Made by a program: the position numbers and the translations under genes. From NCBI RefSeq assembly GCF_001661075.1, contig NZ_CP014870.1, forward strand, positions 3,802,501-3,866,500: 64,000 nucleotides of DNA, in the 5' to 3' direction. Shown here piece after piece: positions 40,744-53,373 of this stretch. The notes under the pieces were generated by a model. It was given only the letters and a program-made list of their open reading frames with translations, was not told the DNA's origin and did not search any database. The stretch's first letter is position 1, and each line of letters starts with the position of its first letter. Origin of the DNA: Pseudomonas silesiensis. GTDB lineage: Bacteria; Pseudomonadota; Gammaproteobacteria; Pseudomonadales; Pseudomonadaceae.

Positions 40744-41187
40744 CTAATTTTCCGTGTTGCATTTGCAGGTCACTTCGTTGATTTCTTCCTTTTCCTGGCA
40801 GGAAAGGTGATCTGCCAGGCCATTATAAAATATTGCTTCGCAGGACATAACTGTCTCACCGATGGGCTGTAGGGGGGTCACTCCAATTTTGAATAGAAGT
40901 TTTCCATCTTTGAAGGCGCCCTCTTTGACATCCACAGCTGTGTATCCGTCATTAAAGCCTTTACCAGCTAATGAGCAGATTTTTTTCTCTGCTGATACCG
41001 TCCCTCTACTGCCAGGAAGCAAATTTTGGATAACAATACATGATTCATCCGATGAAATAAGATATCGAACCAAAAGATCTCCTACGTCGCCTGTCCCTGC
41101 CATAATTACTCTCTTATAGTTAAATTCCGAAGCCTCACCCAAACCAGCGGCGAAAGCAGCCAGTACAAACAAACAAATTGTTTTCAT
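40744..41187 (-). CDS. Small secreted hypothetical protein
   Basis: 147 residues with a signal peptide (MKTICLFVLAAFAAGLGEAS). The mature part has six cysteines (for example CIVIQ, KKICSLAG, VMSCEAIFY, LSCQEKEE, TCKCN), consistent with disulphides in the periplasm. Family not recognised. AT-rich, between two members of a duplicated secreted family in the VgrG island; an immunity or cargo-related protein is plausible only by context. Confidence 0.6.
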   Translation of the reverse strand: MKTICLFVLAAFAAGLGEASEFNYKRVIMAGTGDVGDLLVRYLISSDESCIVIQNLLPGSRGTVSAEKKICSLAGKGFNDGYTAVDVKEGAFKDGKLLFKIGVTPLQPIGETVMSCEAIFYNGLADHLSCQEKEEINEVTCKCNTEN

Positions 41188-41340
41188 TGCTCTATATACT
41201 CCGATCTTCGCTTAAACCTATCGTCTGGGACGTTCGACCAACGATCTCTATTGGACATTATATTTCTTACCAGCCCAATATCACTTTCAACAAAGGGCTT
41301 TGAATGAAAGTTCTCGCATGCGTGGTGTAAACGCCCACTT

Positions 41341-41489
41341 TTAAAGGTGCTTGTCAACCGCCAACTTCTTCAAGTCGTCTCCTTGCAGTCTTTGAAATTG
41401 ATACTTCCCGGCTTTTTACCGACGACTATTTCTATTGCTGACGCCTCAAAGCAGACGAAAAACAGAAGCAACGACATAGGCACTAACAT
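41341..41489 (-). pseudogene. Internally deleted paralogue of the 39913-40629 gene
   Basis: From ATG 41489 a 39-codon frame gives a signal-like MLVPMSLLLFFVCFEASAIE followed by IVVGKKPGSINFKD, matching AVEIVNGAKAGSVVLRD of the intact paralogue. In another frame the next bases give GDDLKKLAVDKHL, matching its C-terminal DDLKKLATDKCL. Everything between is missing. This is a clear remnant of a once-tandem family. The rest of the 41188-41527 gap holds nothing else I can support. Confidence 0.75.
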
Positions 41490-41527
41490 TTCTTTCAGCA
41501 ATTTCGCACACAATATCGAAACACCCA

Positions 41528-42343
41528 CTATCTTTCACCACAGTGATCTACCGCACTAAAACTCAGCATTTCTTGCGACACCCACGCTTCGGTAACTATT
41601 TTTCCGAGATAACGAACTTTAAGCCAATTACCATCACCAGTAGAGTCGAGTACTACGACCCTATCACCCTTGACAAGGTATGTTTTTGTAATCCCTAAAG
41701 AAGAAGGGATCCGAGACAAATATGCTCGCTCCGAAATTATGCAGGCATCAGCAATTATATTTGTCCCGAGAAAACTTATCGCAAAATTTGTCTCCCCGTG
41801 CTGATCGTAGGTTGTCACTCTCTCGAGATCGGAATTAATAGCCTCACGAAATTCCGATCGATAAAACTCCCCCCGATCACCTTTATATATTTCAATCCTT
41901 GAAAAAGGGCCATCATGTTTGACGCTTGTCAACTCCCCCTGACCATTCAAGTAAGGTGAACCAAATACCTCACCGTGTTCAGAAAACAGGACAACTCCAT
42001 CTCTAATTGTAGTGACAAACAGAGCGTATAGGCTATTCGCGCCAGCCTCGAACAACTTAACAAATACATCATTAATATTGTTATCATTGACATCCATGAA
42101 CAATACTTCTACGGCCCCTCCCCCTTCCAGAACGTCACCCTTCAACAATACCCATTCATTATCACCCAATCGAAACCAATACTTATTTTTTTCAAGTTTT
42201 ACCTGGACTTCATAACCCATTGCCAGCATCGAGTTAAAAACTTTAGCGTTTTTCTCGGCGCTTGCGAAGCCAGGAACACTTACCTGAACAAGCAACAGTA
42301 TTAAAAACACAAATGCGACAGCTTTATTTTTTGAATATTTCAT
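41528..42343 (-). CDS. Periplasmic immunity candidate (XAC2610-like with SH3-like C-terminus)
   Basis: 271 residues from ATG 42343, the start that opens a signal peptide (KYSKNKAVAFVFLILLLVQ, cleavage near ASAEK). It overlaps the 3' end of the effector gene by 20 bases, the usual effector-immunity arrangement. VLFMDVNDNNINDVFVKLF is the Asp/Asn-rich segment of XAC2610-type proteins; the C-terminal TYLVKGDRVVVLDSTGDGNW reads like a bacterial SH3. A periplasmic inhibitor of a peptidoglycan hydrolase fits both the signal and position. Immunity function is inferred. Confidence 0.72.
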   Translation of the reverse strand: MKYSKNKAVAFVFLILLLVQVSVPGFASAEKNAKVFNSMLAMGYEVQVKLEKNKYWFRLGDNEWVLLKGDVLEGGGAVEVLFMDVNDNNINDVFVKLFEAGANSLYALFVTTIRDGVVLFSEHGEVFGSPYLNGQGELTSVKHDGPFSRIEIYKGDRGEFYRSEFREAINSDLERVTTYDQHGETNFAISFLGTNIIADACIISERAYLSRIPSSLGITKTYLVKGDRVVVLDSTGDGNWLKVRYLGKIVTEAWVSQEMLSFSAVDHCGER

Positions 42344-45079
42344 CGCTTTCACCAAAATAACGCTTCCAGATATCAAACCCTACCGCACTTCCCACTAACG
42401 AACTTTCTGAAATTTTATACTTCGTAAACTCTTTCCCCCCATGCACAGAACAAGTAGAAACCTTAAGTTTCTCAATGAGCGCCAGGGCATACTGCTCCCT
42501 TTCATGCGCATGGTTAAACCCTCCATTGACGCCAATTATGATTTTAATGAAATCGTTATTTTTTGAAAGCTTGCTCATATCGCCCCACGCAGAACCCTTC
42601 CTCCAAAACCATCCTGCAGAACCAGTAACCAATCGCATATTGGTCGCGACTTGCTCTACTGGCGTGAACATGGACATATGCTCGCTTTTAAAATAAGATT
42701 GATAGTTTTCGATATGGGTTAATTGAATCAACCCCCTTCCATGATAATTACTCCCACCCCGATAATTATTCCAATGATCAGGAATTGAGCCATCTTTATT
42801 TCTATACTCTTCGGTTGTTTTAAATCTATCGCACTCTACTGCTATATTAGACAGAAAGAACGCCTTATCCAGACAATCTTTTATTCCATATCTATTCATA
42901 GCATCATTCAACATCACTAAAAAGTTTTTGGCGCCAACGCCTTTGATTGCTGAATGATTAGATTTTAGAAACAGGCCACTCATTATTTGATGTTCCGATA
43001 TCACGGCTTGCATCTCATCCAGAGTGACATCCCTTCCACAAGCACAAGATCGCTGTGTAAACCTTCCAGCGATTCCCACCGGATGAAAGTGATAGACCTC
43101 CCCATGCGCCGGAATCCCGACTCCCGCAGCCACCTCCCCCCACCAACACATCTGCCTGATCCGCTGCTTCTCCGCCAACCAATTCAAATGTGGCGTCGAA
43201 CCGCTATGCCCAAGTACCTCATCCAGCCGGTCCCATTTGCCCGGTTTGTGGTACCACTCGCTTTCACAATTGACGATCAACTGCGAAATCGACTGTGCGT
43301 GGGCGGGCAGGCTGATTGCCGTTCGCAGCTCTTCAGCCGTCATCCTGCCATTGCGGTCGGTGTCGATGATGTCGTACAGCCGGGTCTTCAACGGCCCCGT
43401 GTCCCCTTCATCCGCCATGGGACCGAAACGCTCGAGTTGCGCTTCGCTCAGGCGTTTAACGGCGCGCAGGAATGAGGCCATGAATTCCTGAGGGACGTCG
43501 TATTCGTCGATGATGTCGTAGCCTTCCCACGACCAGGGACTGACCCATGGGGTGACGCCGACTTCTTCCCGCACCCAGCCATTGAGCAGGTGGTTGTCCG
43601 CGCCGTGCAGCAACCCGTCCAGGCGATACCAGTGACTGGCTTTGCGACTCTCGCTCGCGGTCACCTGGATTTTTCGGTCGGCCGGTAGGTCATCCAGTAC
43701 GCTTTTGGGGATTAACAGGTCGGCAGCACTGAGTGGGCTGGCGACACTCCATACCTTCAGTAGGGCCGCCGTGGCATTTTCTTGATGAGGCACCACGGCG
43801 GTGCCCATGGCGAGCTTCAGCCAGGTCCTGTCTTTTTCCGGCAGGCGTTTGGCCCAGGCGCGACTGGCCTTGATGAATGAATCGACGTCATCGCCACTGA
43901 ACACTTCCAGATGCAGCTTCTGTTCCGGCTGCTGCGCACCGCTCTCCTGGTACCGGCCGAGGTGGCCGATCAGTTCCCCGGCCTTGATCGCGACGGGCGT
44001 GTCGAGCACCACCACCCGGTCCGGCCCCAGCGGTTTCTGCTCGCCTTGCAACGCGGCGAAATGCACGTACTGGTCGATGCGTTCCAGTTTGCGGTAATTG
44101 CTGTCGCCACTGAGTGTGAAGCGCGTGCCATTCGGCAGTTCCATGAGGACTTCGCTGTGAAAGTCCGGTTCGGCGTAGACATTGAGCGAGCCTCCGAGCG
44201 CCTTGACGTAATAGTCGTCCCCGGCGATGAGCATGATCTCGGAGAGGGACACATAGCCGCGCAGCGATCCATCGGCGCTGATCAGATTGGCGGGGCCGAG
44301 ACGATTCTCCAGCTTACGCATGTGTCCCTTGCCACTGACGGTGACTTCGGCGCCCCGTGGCAAGAGGTCGATCACCTTGCCGTTCCGGTCCTGGGTGCGC
44401 ACGTTCAGGCCACACAGCTCAAGATTTCCGGGGCGGACGTCGTTCACCGTCTGTTTGACGCGACGGATCGGACTCTCGGGCCAGAACGCCGGGCGAGTGA
44501 GGGTGGGGTCCTCGTGGTACACCGACCAGTCTTGCAGGTGCATGTACAGGCTGTAGACGGTCAGGCTGGGCGGCGCGTCCGGGCTGCCATTGATTTTTGG
44601 TGGTTGCAGCCGGTGGCGGACCAGCACGAAATTGCGCGAGAACGGTTTTTCTACGGTTTGTTATCGATGAAATATGCCGTGGTCGGCGCCTGCGTGTCGA
44701 TGCGGTAGGCCACTACTTCACCGTCAGCCAGGCAGTGCACGCTGGATTGATCCAGGGTTTCGGCGGTGCCGCTGTCGAAATGGATGCCGCCGTGGAAGAG
44801 GCCGCTGCGGCCGAGGGGGAAATAGCCTGCTTTCGCGTTGGCCAGGTGGGTCAGTTGCAACAGCGGGTTGCGTGTCTCCTTGGAGGTATCTTTGTCCTTG
44901 AACGGGTGGCTCCAGTTTTTCAGTGTCTGCAATCCATCGGCGCCTGGCTCTGGCGAAGTGTCAGCCACAACCGTCGATAAGGCGGGAGCGGGTCGGATGG
45001 GAGTCACGGGCGCGGCAGATCGTGAGTGCCGGCCGAACGACGACTCGGTGCCAAACAGCCAAATGAGAAAATCGCGCAT
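42324..45079 (-). pseudogene. T6SS peptidoglycan-hydrolase effector gene, split by a frameshift
   Basis: Two frames (45079-44651 and 44627-42324) make one protein of about 918 residues. At about 44650 the text would be in frame with one more A in the AACAAACC run (IDNK-TVEKPFSRNF). Order: N-terminal M23/LytM-like fold (LFHGGIHFD, YSLYMHL, IGHLGRYQE...LHLEVF) with SH3-like insertions, an EF-hand (DTDRNGRMTAEEL), and a C-terminal GH19-like lysozyme (FKTTEEY with Glu, YHGRGLIQLTHIENY). It follows vgrG by 31 bases and overlaps a periplasmic immunity candidate, like bifunctional TseP-type effectors. Cargo delivery by the neighbouring VgrG is expected if the frame is intact in the cell. Confidence 0.78.
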
Positions 45080-45110
45080 AGTGTGCTTCACTCCTTGGGT
45101 CTTTTAGGGA

Positions 45111-47489
45111 TCAGGCTGAGAAATCCGAGAGCCCCACGGACTCGGCTTGGTGCTCGGACAGTTGAGCCAGCTGCGGTATTTCCAGCGATTGCCTGGCTGC
45201 ACCGCTGTAGTCGAAATGCGCCGCCTTGACCTTGTAATCACCTGCCGTTCCCGACTCGATACTGGAGGGGTCGAGGGTGATGTAGCTGCCACCGGCGTTG
45301 AGGGTGATTTTCTTCTTGGCGGTGATATGGATTTCGTCTTCGGTACTGGTGATTGCCAGGCCGTGGCGCGCCATCAGTTCGAGTGTGTCGTTTTGCGCTT
45401 GCACGCTTACTGGCCCGTGGTTGGCGATCAGTTTGATCCCCAGCTTGCGCACGAACACACTCAACCCCTGCCCCACCCCGATGAACAGGCGCTTGACCAC
45501 GCTGAGGTCGGCTTCGCCGCCGGCGTTGAGCATCAGGTTGTTTTGCGCGGCCAATTGCAGATGCTTGCCGCTGGTGAGGGCGATGCCCTGGGGCGCGCTG
45601 AGGAGTACTACGGCGGCTTTGAGCTCTTCGAGTTGTTGGCGCACGAATGCCAGTTGTGCCTGCACATCCGCGGGATCTGCGTTGGCGGCCTGGGCATTTT
45701 CAGAAAGTTGCTGCAGCTGCTCCCCCGCCTGTTGCAGGCGGCCGATGGCCGCGCTCATTTCCAGGACCGGCCCCTGCGCCTTGGCCTGTTCATCGGCACT
45801 GATAAACACCCCCTTCCCCGCCCGAATCGACCCCCAGCCATCGGTGCGCAACTCAAACCCTTCACCCCGCCGCTGCTGCTCGGCATCGACCAAATGCCCA
45901 AGATTCAGCTGGCTCTTGCCACTGTGCTCGGTACTCAGCTTGACGTGCTCTTTGCCCCTTGTGTCCTCCATCCGCAGCTTGTTGTTGGCCGGCGTGCGCA
46001 GCACGTTGCGTTTGTAATTGCGCGCGCGCAGGGTCACGTGGTCGCGGTGCTCGCTGTCGTGCAGGGCGTGGGCGATGTAGGGGCGGTCGGGGTCGCCCTG
46101 TTCGAAGGCCACCGCCACTTCGGTGCCGGCGATCAGCGGCAGGTGCAGGCCGTGGGTGTCGCCGGCGTAGGGCCGGGCCAGGCGCAGCCACATGCTTTCC
46201 TCGCCGGGTTTCCAGGTGTCGCGGTCGAACAGGAACTGCACGCAGTAGCGCCCTTCAACGTCGATTTCGGCGTAGGGGTCGTGTTTTTGCGGGTTGCTGA
46301 CCCGGGCCGGGAGGGTGCCGGCGATTTGCGGTTTGGGCTGCAGCGGTGGGCGGAAGCACACGCTTTCCGAATAGGGGATGGCCTGGAACCGGGCTTCGAA
46401 GCTGGCGTCGCGGGCGGCGCGGGTGCTGAGGTGGGTGATGACCGTGCCGCGGGCGAAGGCCTGGGGCGCGCCGCCGGTGATTTTCAGCACCTGGCCCGGG
46501 GCCAGGGTGGCGCTGCTGCTGGTGCCGCTGAGGCGGGTCTGGTCGTTGAGGTAACGTTCGTGTTGCAGGCGGGCGTAGAAGTAGCCGGTTTCCGGTGGCA
46601 GGTCTTCGTAGAATTGATAGCGGTCGCCGAGGGCGGTGTAGGGTTCGGCGTAGTGGTAGGCCTCGCCGTAGGTGGTGGTCGCGCCGCGGGTGTGGTCGAT
46701 CTCGCCGTCGAGGTGGGCGTAGGCGTCACGGTGCTGGTAGGTGCGGATGTTGACCTGGCGTTCCACCACCTGGTGTTGGGTTTGCAGGGCCCAGACGCCG
46801 TCCTGCTCGGTGCTGCTCAGGCCGGCGGGCGAGTGGTACGGCAGCTCGATGCCGGACTGGTAATGCAGCTGATCGTCGTGGAATTCGACGACGTCGAGGT
46901 GCAGGCGTTCGTCGCCGGTGAAGCGGTACCAGATGCCGACCTCGGCCAGCAGGCGGGCGATGAAGGCCAGGTCGCTTTCGCCGTATTGCATGACTTGCAG
47001 GCGCCTGGGGTAGGTGCGGGTGAGCTTGAAGAAAAAATCCTCGCCGCGGAAATCGTGGCGGCTGCGCAGGATGTGTTCGACGATTTCCGGCACGGACTGG
47101 TGTTGGTAGAGGCGGAACTGCTGGCCGCGGGCGAGCAAGGCCAGGCGTGGTTGCAGGGTGATTTCGTAGCGGGCTTCGTCGATGGAGCCGGACAGGCGTT
47201 TGAAACCGGTGACCACGCCGTGCAGGGTGCGCAGCGGTTTGATCGGCAGGTCCCGGGTCAGGAAGCTGGGCTTGCGCGGTGGGGCGTGCAGGCTGAAACG
47301 GGCGTCGCGATTGAGCAGCTGGTCGGCGGCGATGTCCTGTTCGGTGCAGGTGAATTCGATGACGTAGTGGAAGGGCTGGCTGAGTTGTTCTTCGCCGTGG
47401 AAGGCCAGGACGTCGAGGGTGGCGTCGAAGTTGTGGACGCTGAGTTTATGCCGGCTGTGGTCGAAGAAGGTGCGTATGGGGTTGGGCAT
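45111..47489 (-). CDS. vgrG: Type VI secretion tip protein VgrG (with DUF2345)
   Basis: 792 residues from ATG 47489 (GGAAGG upstream). Gp27-like base (HNFDATLDVLAFHGEEQLSQ onward), the ENPVHP-like YRFTGDERLHLDVVEFHDDQ region, a gp5/OB-fold part (GTEVAVAFEQGDPDRPYIAH) and a C-terminal DUF2345 beta-helix (GKHLQLAAQNNLMLNAGGEA, AKKKITLNAGGSYITLDPSS). Forms the trimeric spike that carries effectors. No sheath, baseplate or Hcp gene is nearby, so this is an orphan vgrG island dependent on a T6SS elsewhere. Directly upstream of the peptidoglycan-hydrolase effector. Confidence 0.93.
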   Translation of the reverse strand: MPNPIRTFFDHSRHKLSVHNFDATLDVLAFHGEEQLSQPFHYVIEFTCTEQDIAADQLLNRDARFSLHAPPRKPSFLTRDLPIKPLRTLHGVVTGFKRLSGSIDEARYEITLQPRLALLARGQQFRLYQHQSVPEIVEHILRSRHDFRGEDFFFKLTRTYPRRLQVMQYGESDLAFIARLLAEVGIWYRFTGDERLHLDVVEFHDDQLHYQSGIELPYHSPAGLSSTEQDGVWALQTQHQVVERQVNIRTYQHRDAYAHLDGEIDHTRGATTTYGEAYHYAEPYTALGDRYQFYEDLPPETGYFYARLQHERYLNDQTRLSGTSSSATLAPGQVLKITGGAPQAFARGTVITHLSTRAARDASFEARFQAIPYSESVCFRPPLQPKPQIAGTLPARVSNPQKHDPYAEIDVEGRYCVQFLFDRDTWKPGEESMWLRLARPYAGDTHGLHLPLIAGTEVAVAFEQGDPDRPYIAHALHDSEHRDHVTLRARNYKRNVLRTPANNKLRMEDTRGKEHVKLSTEHSGKSQLNLGHLVDAEQQRRGEGFELRTDGWGSIRAGKGVFISADEQAKAQGPVLEMSAAIGRLQQAGEQLQQLSENAQAANADPADVQAQLAFVRQQLEELKAAVVLLSAPQGIALTSGKHLQLAAQNNLMLNAGGEADLSVVKRLFIGVGQGLSVFVRKLGIKLIANHGPVSVQAQNDTLELMARHGLAITSTEDEIHITAKKKITLNAGGSYITLDPSSIESGTAGDYKVKAAHFDYSGAARQSLEIPQLAQLSEHQAESVGLSDFSA

Positions 47490-50335
<2,846 letters not shown>

Positions 50336-50357
50336 TTGAAAGGTACTGCTGAAAACC

Positions 50358-50393
50358 CGCAACGCCTCCCACTGTGGAGGCGTTGCGCTTTTT
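50358..50393 (+). terminator. Intrinsic terminator of katG
   Basis: Stem CGCAACGCCTCC / GGAGGCGTTGCG with a six-base loop, followed by CTTTTT, 23 bases after the katG stop. Confidence 0.93.
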
Positions 50394-50503
50394 GGCTGGC
50401 GAGGTCTTGCCCTGCATTGAGCCCGGCGCACTTGACGCTTCAAGCCGTTAAGTGGGACAACGTGCGTGCCCTGAAAAGAACACTCGATGCAAGCGTTCAA
50501 TGC

Positions 50504-50620
50504 TTGTAGGAGCGAGCTTGCTCGCGATGGTCGCTAACGATAACGCGTGTTTGCTGGATAACACGCGGTGCTCTGGCGTCCATCGTCAGAATGCCGCCCG
50601 GAGCGAGCTTGCTCCTACAA
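50504..50620. repeat. REPIN
   Basis: TTGTAGGAGCGAGCTTGCTC from about 50505 with CGCGATGG after it, and the inverse arm at about 50580-50620 ending AGCGAGCTTGCTCCTACAA. The internal text (CCATCGTCAGAATGCCGCCC) is related to the degenerate arms at 17717 and 59618. Confidence 0.85.
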
Positions 50621-50692
50621 TGTCCAGAACTGAACAGCATTACGATGCAAGCGTTGGGTTATTTCAAGAATTAAGGAAGATTCGTCAGCCCC

Positions 50693-51709
50693 ATGAAAAC
50701 CCTACTCTGCTTGCTGATCGCCATCAGCGTCGGTGTCGCGCTGCAGTACGCCGGCATCCCCCATGGCCTGTTGCTGGGCTCGATACTCGCCACCGCATTG
50801 TTCGCCAGCAACCTGCGCTTTTCACCCACCCTGCCCCTCAGTCTTGGCTATGTGCAAATCGTCCTGGGGATCGCAACCGGCCTGATGTTCAAGTCATGGG
50901 ACAGCCAAACGGCGGCGGCCATGTTGCCCAGCCTGGGGTTCATGCTGCTGGCCCTGGCAGTCCAGAGCGCCGTGGCCGGTTGCTGGCTGCTCAGGGTCTC
51001 GGGATGGAACCGCAAGGACAGCCTGCTGGCGGTCTACCCCGGCGCCCTCGCCGCGGTGTTCGACTTGCTCGAGTCCGAACGCGCGTCCGGCAAAGTGATC
51101 GTCGTGCACCTGGTCCGCCTGCTGTCGATCACCGTGCTGGTCAGTTTTTGCATTCCCGCGCAGACCAGCGCGGTTATTGCCCAGAGCAGTCCGTTGGTCA
51201 CGGGTACGGCATTGAGCCTGCTGTCGCTGATCGCCTTGAGCATGGTGCTCGGCCGATTGCTGCTGCGCGTCGGCGTCCCCGCCCCCTTCATGCTCACCGC
51301 GATTGTCGTCACCGGCGTCTACATCAAGATGGGTTATCTGCAGGCCTTCCACATGCCGCAATGGAGTGTCGACAGTGCCGTTGTCCTGCTGGGTGTGTTG
51401 ATTGGCTCGAAGTTCAAGGACATCCCGCTGACGGAACTCATGCGCCACGGCCGTGCCGGGCTGATGTCCGTATCACTCATGCTGCTGATCGCAGCGGCCT
51501 TTGCCGTGATGGCCGGGCGGGTGCTGGACAGCGATCCCTTCACGTTGTGGTTGGCGTACATGCCTGGCGCCATCGAGACCATCACACTCGTCGCCTTCAG
51601 TGGCGGGTTGAACGTGGTGTTCATCCTGACTCATCATCTGGTGCGGATGGTGGTGCTGCACTTTGCGCCAGCCTTGCTTATTCAGGCGCGGCGCTGGCGG
51701 GAGGTTTGA
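50693..51709 (+). CDS. AbrB-family membrane protein (ammonia monooxygenase-like)
   Basis: 338 residues with about ten hydrophobic segments and the AbrB-family pattern of two similar halves (SVGVALQYAGIPHGLLLGSI and VGVPAPFMLTAIVVTGVYIK), plus the AYMPGAIETITLVAFS signature near the end. These proteins are often annotated as ammonia monooxygenase or AbrB regulators, but are inner-membrane proteins of unknown transport role and have no link to ammonia oxidation here. No operon partner. Confidence 0.8.
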   Translation: MKTLLCLLIAISVGVALQYAGIPHGLLLGSILATALFASNLRFSPTLPLSLGYVQIVLGIATGLMFKSWDSQTAAAMLPSLGFMLLALAVQSAVAGCWLLRVSGWNRKDSLLAVYPGALAAVFDLLESERASGKVIVVHLVRLLSITVLVSFCIPAQTSAVIAQSSPLVTGTALSLLSLIALSMVLGRLLLRVGVPAPFMLTAIVVTGVYIKMGYLQAFHMPQWSVDSAVVLLGVLIGSKFKDIPLTELMRHGRAGLMSVSLMLLIAAAFAVMAGRVLDSDPFTLWLAYMPGAIETITLVAFSGGLNVVFILTHHLVRMVVLHFAPALLIQARRWREV

Positions 51710-51733
51710 ACGGTGGCGGCACTGCGGGAAGGA

Positions 51734-51817
51734 CTAAACGGGAGAGATAGTGGCAAGGGCGCCGATCAAAATGGTCAACACCAGAAATCCACCGAGGAAA
51801 AATGCCATCTTGCCCAT
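51734..51817 (-). CDS. 27-residue membrane microprotein
   Basis: ATG 51817 with GGAGG 4 bases upstream opens MGKMAFFLGGFLVLTILIGA followed by a short LATISPV tail: one positively charged residue at the N-terminus and a single predicted transmembrane helix. Too short for routine gene calling. Antisense-convergent to the AbrB-like gene, whose stop is 24 bases away. The ideal ribosome site and composition support real translation; function unknown. Confidence 0.6.
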   Translation of the reverse strand: MGKMAFFLGGFLVLTILIGALATISPV

Positions 51818-51985
51818 GGGGCCTCCTACGTTATGAGTTTGCGGTGCAGTAGCTGACGACACTGCGAACCGTGCTGTCATTGTGAGCCGTGGACGCTGTG
51901 CATTACAGCAGCAGATGGCGCAGGAAAATACGGATCAGATTCCTCCAAGCTCGATGACACCCTAAACATCGCTGCCGCACCCGGC

Positions 51986-52088
51986 CCCTGTGGGAGCGTG
52001 GCTTGCCCGCGATGGCGTCCTGATGGCTGGCCTGGCTCTCCAGTCCGCACGCAATCCAACTGTAGGAGCTGGCTTGCCAGCGAAGGCG
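51986..52088. repeat. REP pair
   Basis: CTGTGGGAGCGTGGCTTGCC at about 51987 and CTGTAGGAGCTGGCTTGCCA at about 52060, both in direct orientation, so not a REPIN. The remainder of 51818-52154 has no supportable gene. Confidence 0.75.
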
Positions 52089-52154
52089 TCCTGGCAGCCA
52101 ACCTATCCATATCGACCTTACTCTTCTCCCTGTATATACAGTCTTGAACCTCAC

Positions 52155-52466
52155 CTACTCCTGCGGATCAACCTGATCCAACACCCGATTCACCGACAAC
52201 TCCGCCAATGAAATCATCTGCTGAATCGCCAATGCCAGATTACATTTCGGACCTTCAAGGATAAACGCCAACTCACTGGCCATGACACTGGCTGAAGCAA
52301 GGGTTTCACAGGCGTGAACCAGGAGCGTCTCGCTATTTACGGTGGGGACAATGGTGAAGATGGGGTTGGGACGACGCTCGGCCATGGCTGGCTTGCGAGA
52401 TGGAGACTCTGGATCGAATTTTGGCGACTCGGTTGTATGGGATGGCTTAGCGTTGTCGTTGAGCAT
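52155..52466 (-). CDS. Small Pseudomonas hypothetical (DUF3077/DUF6124-like)
   Basis: 103 residues, cytoplasmic, opening MLNDNAKPSHTTESPKFDPE and with a helical C-terminal half (TVNSETLLVHACETLASASV..., SLAELSVNRVLDQVDPQE). The pattern matches the DUF3077 family of small pseudomonad proteins, which have no established function. Stands alone between REPs and the Tde/Tdi cassette. Confidence 0.65.
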   Translation of the reverse strand: MLNDNAKPSHTTESPKFDPESPSRKPAMAERRPNPIFTIVPTVNSETLLVHACETLASASVMASELAFILEGPKCNLALAIQQMISLAELSVNRVLDQVDPQE

Positions 52467-52637
52467 CTGGAACTCCGATGGATGGGGTTCCTATGAGAAA
52501 TACGGGCTACCACACCCGGTCGCTGCCTTGGCAGCGACGGCGGAAGATTAGCGAGGGGGCTTCCGAGAGGCAAGCCTATTGGCTTGTAGGAAATCTCCGA
52601 GACATTCGTGCCATCACTTTGCGGCAGCTATGATGTT

Positions 52638-53255
52638 TCAAATTTTCGGAAAATCCCAGTCGGTAAGTGGCGACAGTTGAGACAAAAACTCCAAGTATTC
52701 TATCGTTTTGACCTTTTCAACATGCTCTAAATCTATCGATCCACCGAGAGCCAAAGCAGGCACCAGCCCATACATTTCGTCAGCTTTAAGTTCGCCTAAC
52801 TTCTCCACAGCCGGTTTAAACAAAAGATCCAAGTCGTTATAATCGGGATCCATGGATGAAAAAAACACACGCACCCCAAAATCAAGTTTCTCACCTGTAA
52901 AAATGGAGACACGGGTGGAGAAACGTGCCATATAAGCAGCGATCGTCACGCAATACCCGCTTTTTTCTCCCCACACATAAAGATCACCAAATGCACCACG
53001 TGCAATAACATAGTAGTTATCTTGGTGATAAAGTTCTGTATCAACCAACCACTGCGCCAGTACGGCTTCGTACTCCTGAGGGTTGACCGTCCAAAACAAC
53101 CCGTCCCCGTATCCGCACCACCCAAACTCTTTCCAATACTCGATCAATTGTCCGGGAAGTTTGTTTTCATACCGAGCCACGCTCGATTCCGAAACTTCCT
53201 GGCGTGTGGTTGGAGCGCCGAACTGTTTGATAAAAAAAGCATAATCTTCGTCCAA
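52638..53255 (-). CDS. Tdi-like immunity protein (GAD-like + DUF1851), copy 2
   Basis: 205 residues from TTG 53255, chosen because AGGGGG lies 6 bases upstream and the paralogue has the same arrangement. N-terminal GAD-like domain (DEDYAFFIKQFGAP...) and C-terminal DUF1851 (GLVPALALGGSIDLEHVEKV), the organisation of Tdi proteins that neutralise Tde DNase effectors. Nearly colinear with the 53493-54110 gene and the same length, so a tandem duplicate. The second copy may protect against a variant effector or be an orphan immunity gene. No membrane or signal sequence, as expected for a cytoplasmic DNase inhibitor. Confidence 0.82.
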   Translation of the reverse strand: MDEDYAFFIKQFGAPTTRQEVSESSVARYENKLPGQLIEYWKEFGWCGYGDGLFWTVNPQEYEAVLAQWLVDTELYHQDNYYVIARGAFGDLYVWGEKSGYCVTIAAYMARFSTRVSIFTGEKLDFGVRVFFSSMDPDYNDLDLLFKPAVEKLGELKADEMYGLVPALALGGSIDLEHVEKVKTIEYLEFLSQLSPLTDWDFPKI

Positions 53256-53373
53256 AGCCAACCCCCTATTTTCATCTTTTAAGGTTTGCACACATTTTTG
53301 TTGCGCTGCGAATAGCCTCAAAAAAAACGGGTCAGAAAAAACGGGGTCGTAGAAAAAACTTGGCAGATTTATT

